The position numbers were made by a program, and so were the translations under genes. The notes beneath the pieces were generated by a model. The model was given only the letters and a program-made list of their open reading frames with translations, made no database searches and was not told the origin of the DNA. Of a stretch of 22,503 nt of DNA, positions 22,268-22,503 are shown piece after piece. Numbering within the stretch: the stretch's first letter is position 1; every line of letters starts with the position of its first letter. The DNA is from a virus: IMG/VR virus record IMGVR_UViG_3300047357_000191, positions 1 through 22,503 of that record. One strand, written 5' to 3'.

Positions 22268-22503
22268 TGGCAGTAAACAGTTCACAAATAAACGTAACAG
22301 ATTTAGACTTCGATAGTATCTCTGATAATCTTAAAAACTATCTTAAAGGACAGGACAAATTTAAAGACTATGACTTTGAAGGGTCTAGTATGTCTGTTCT
22401 TATTGACTTACTTTCATATGCATCACATATTGGTGCAGTGAACACTAATATTGCAGCCTCAGAATTATTTTTAGACTCTGCACAATTAAGAAAGAATGTA
22501 GTG
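22267..22503 (+). CDS. gp6: gp6 baseplate wedge protein, 3' end outside the window
   Basis: The 79 codons visible up to the right edge encode a gp6 N-terminus: ITVTD-like VTDLDFDSISDNLKNYLKGQDKFKDYDFEGSSMSVLIDLLSYASH, then NIAASELFLDSAQLRKNVV. The DFD.I..NLK.YL..Q..FKDYDFEGS pattern is characteristic of T4-like gp6 (gpJ/Baseplate_J type), the protein that links wedges into a ring. The ATG overlaps the gp25 stop by one base (TAATGG). Confidence 0.9.
   Translation, partial: MAVNSSQINVTDLDFDSISDNLKNYLKGQDKFKDYDFEGSSMSVLIDLLSYASHIGAVNTNIAASELFLDSAQLRKNVV

Noticed and set aside
1-22503. CRISPR array, transposase, integrase or insertion sequence
   Set aside because: No regular spaced repeats, no terminal inverted repeats and no transposase or integrase motifs were seen.

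Overview
This window is a section of a T4-like myovirus genome, most likely a marine one. It is AT-rich, almost every base is coding, and most neighbouring genes overlap by 1-4 bases (ATGA or TAATG junctions). The T4 replication and transcription set gp33-gp59-gp32 is present in T4 order. A long T4 baseplate and tail module follows (gp54-like, gp26, gp51-like, gp29 tape measure, gp48, gp53, gp27, gp5, gp25, gp6), and gp4 lies on the opposite strand. A phage-borne ribosomal protein bS21, the low GC content and the cyanophage-type versions of gp26, gp32 and gp48 suggest a pelagiphage (SAR11 phage) or a close relative of the cyanophage T4 group. The host assignment is inference.

Layout. Bases 1-3800 hold small early or middle-type genes: unknown proteins, a SleB-type wall hydrolase and a PD-(D/E)XK exonuclease. 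Bases 3785-7015 hold the gp33 late coactivator, a DUF805 membrane protein, a small beta-rich protein, the gp59 helicase loader, a Rossmann-like enzyme and gp32, which is preceded by an 18-base direct repeat that may be a control site. Bases 7016-7225 have no convincing gene and look like a structured RNA. Bases 7226-8557 hold a DNA methyltransferase, bS21 and a small basic protein. From 8566 to the right edge is the late structural module, driven by T4-type late promoters (TATAAATA). A four-gene island on the minus strand (13165-15509: gp4, a HAD phosphatase, CMP-Kdo synthetase KdsB and an unknown ParB-like protein) interrupts it and has its own late promoter.

How the genes work together. gp59 and gp32 load and support the replicative helicase on single-stranded DNA. 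gp33, with the sliding clamp, switches on TATAAATA late promoters, and its C-terminus carries a clamp-binding motif. The late genes build the baseplate hub (gp26/gp51-like, gp27, gp5, gp29), the tube start (gp48, gp54) and the wedge (gp53, gp25, gp6).

Most notable observations: (1) a T TTT TTT slippery heptamer directly before the gp26 stop codon, with the gp51-like reading frame open in -1, gives a predicted gp26-gp51 frameshift fusion just upstream of the tape measure gene, as in lambda-type tail chaperones; (2) I found no GATC site in 22.5 kb; (3) two late promoters place the expected transcription start exactly on the A of the start codon (leaderless late mRNAs); (4) an EF-hand-like calcium loop in the tape measure protein; (5) a candidate new structured RNA between gp32 and the methyltransferase.
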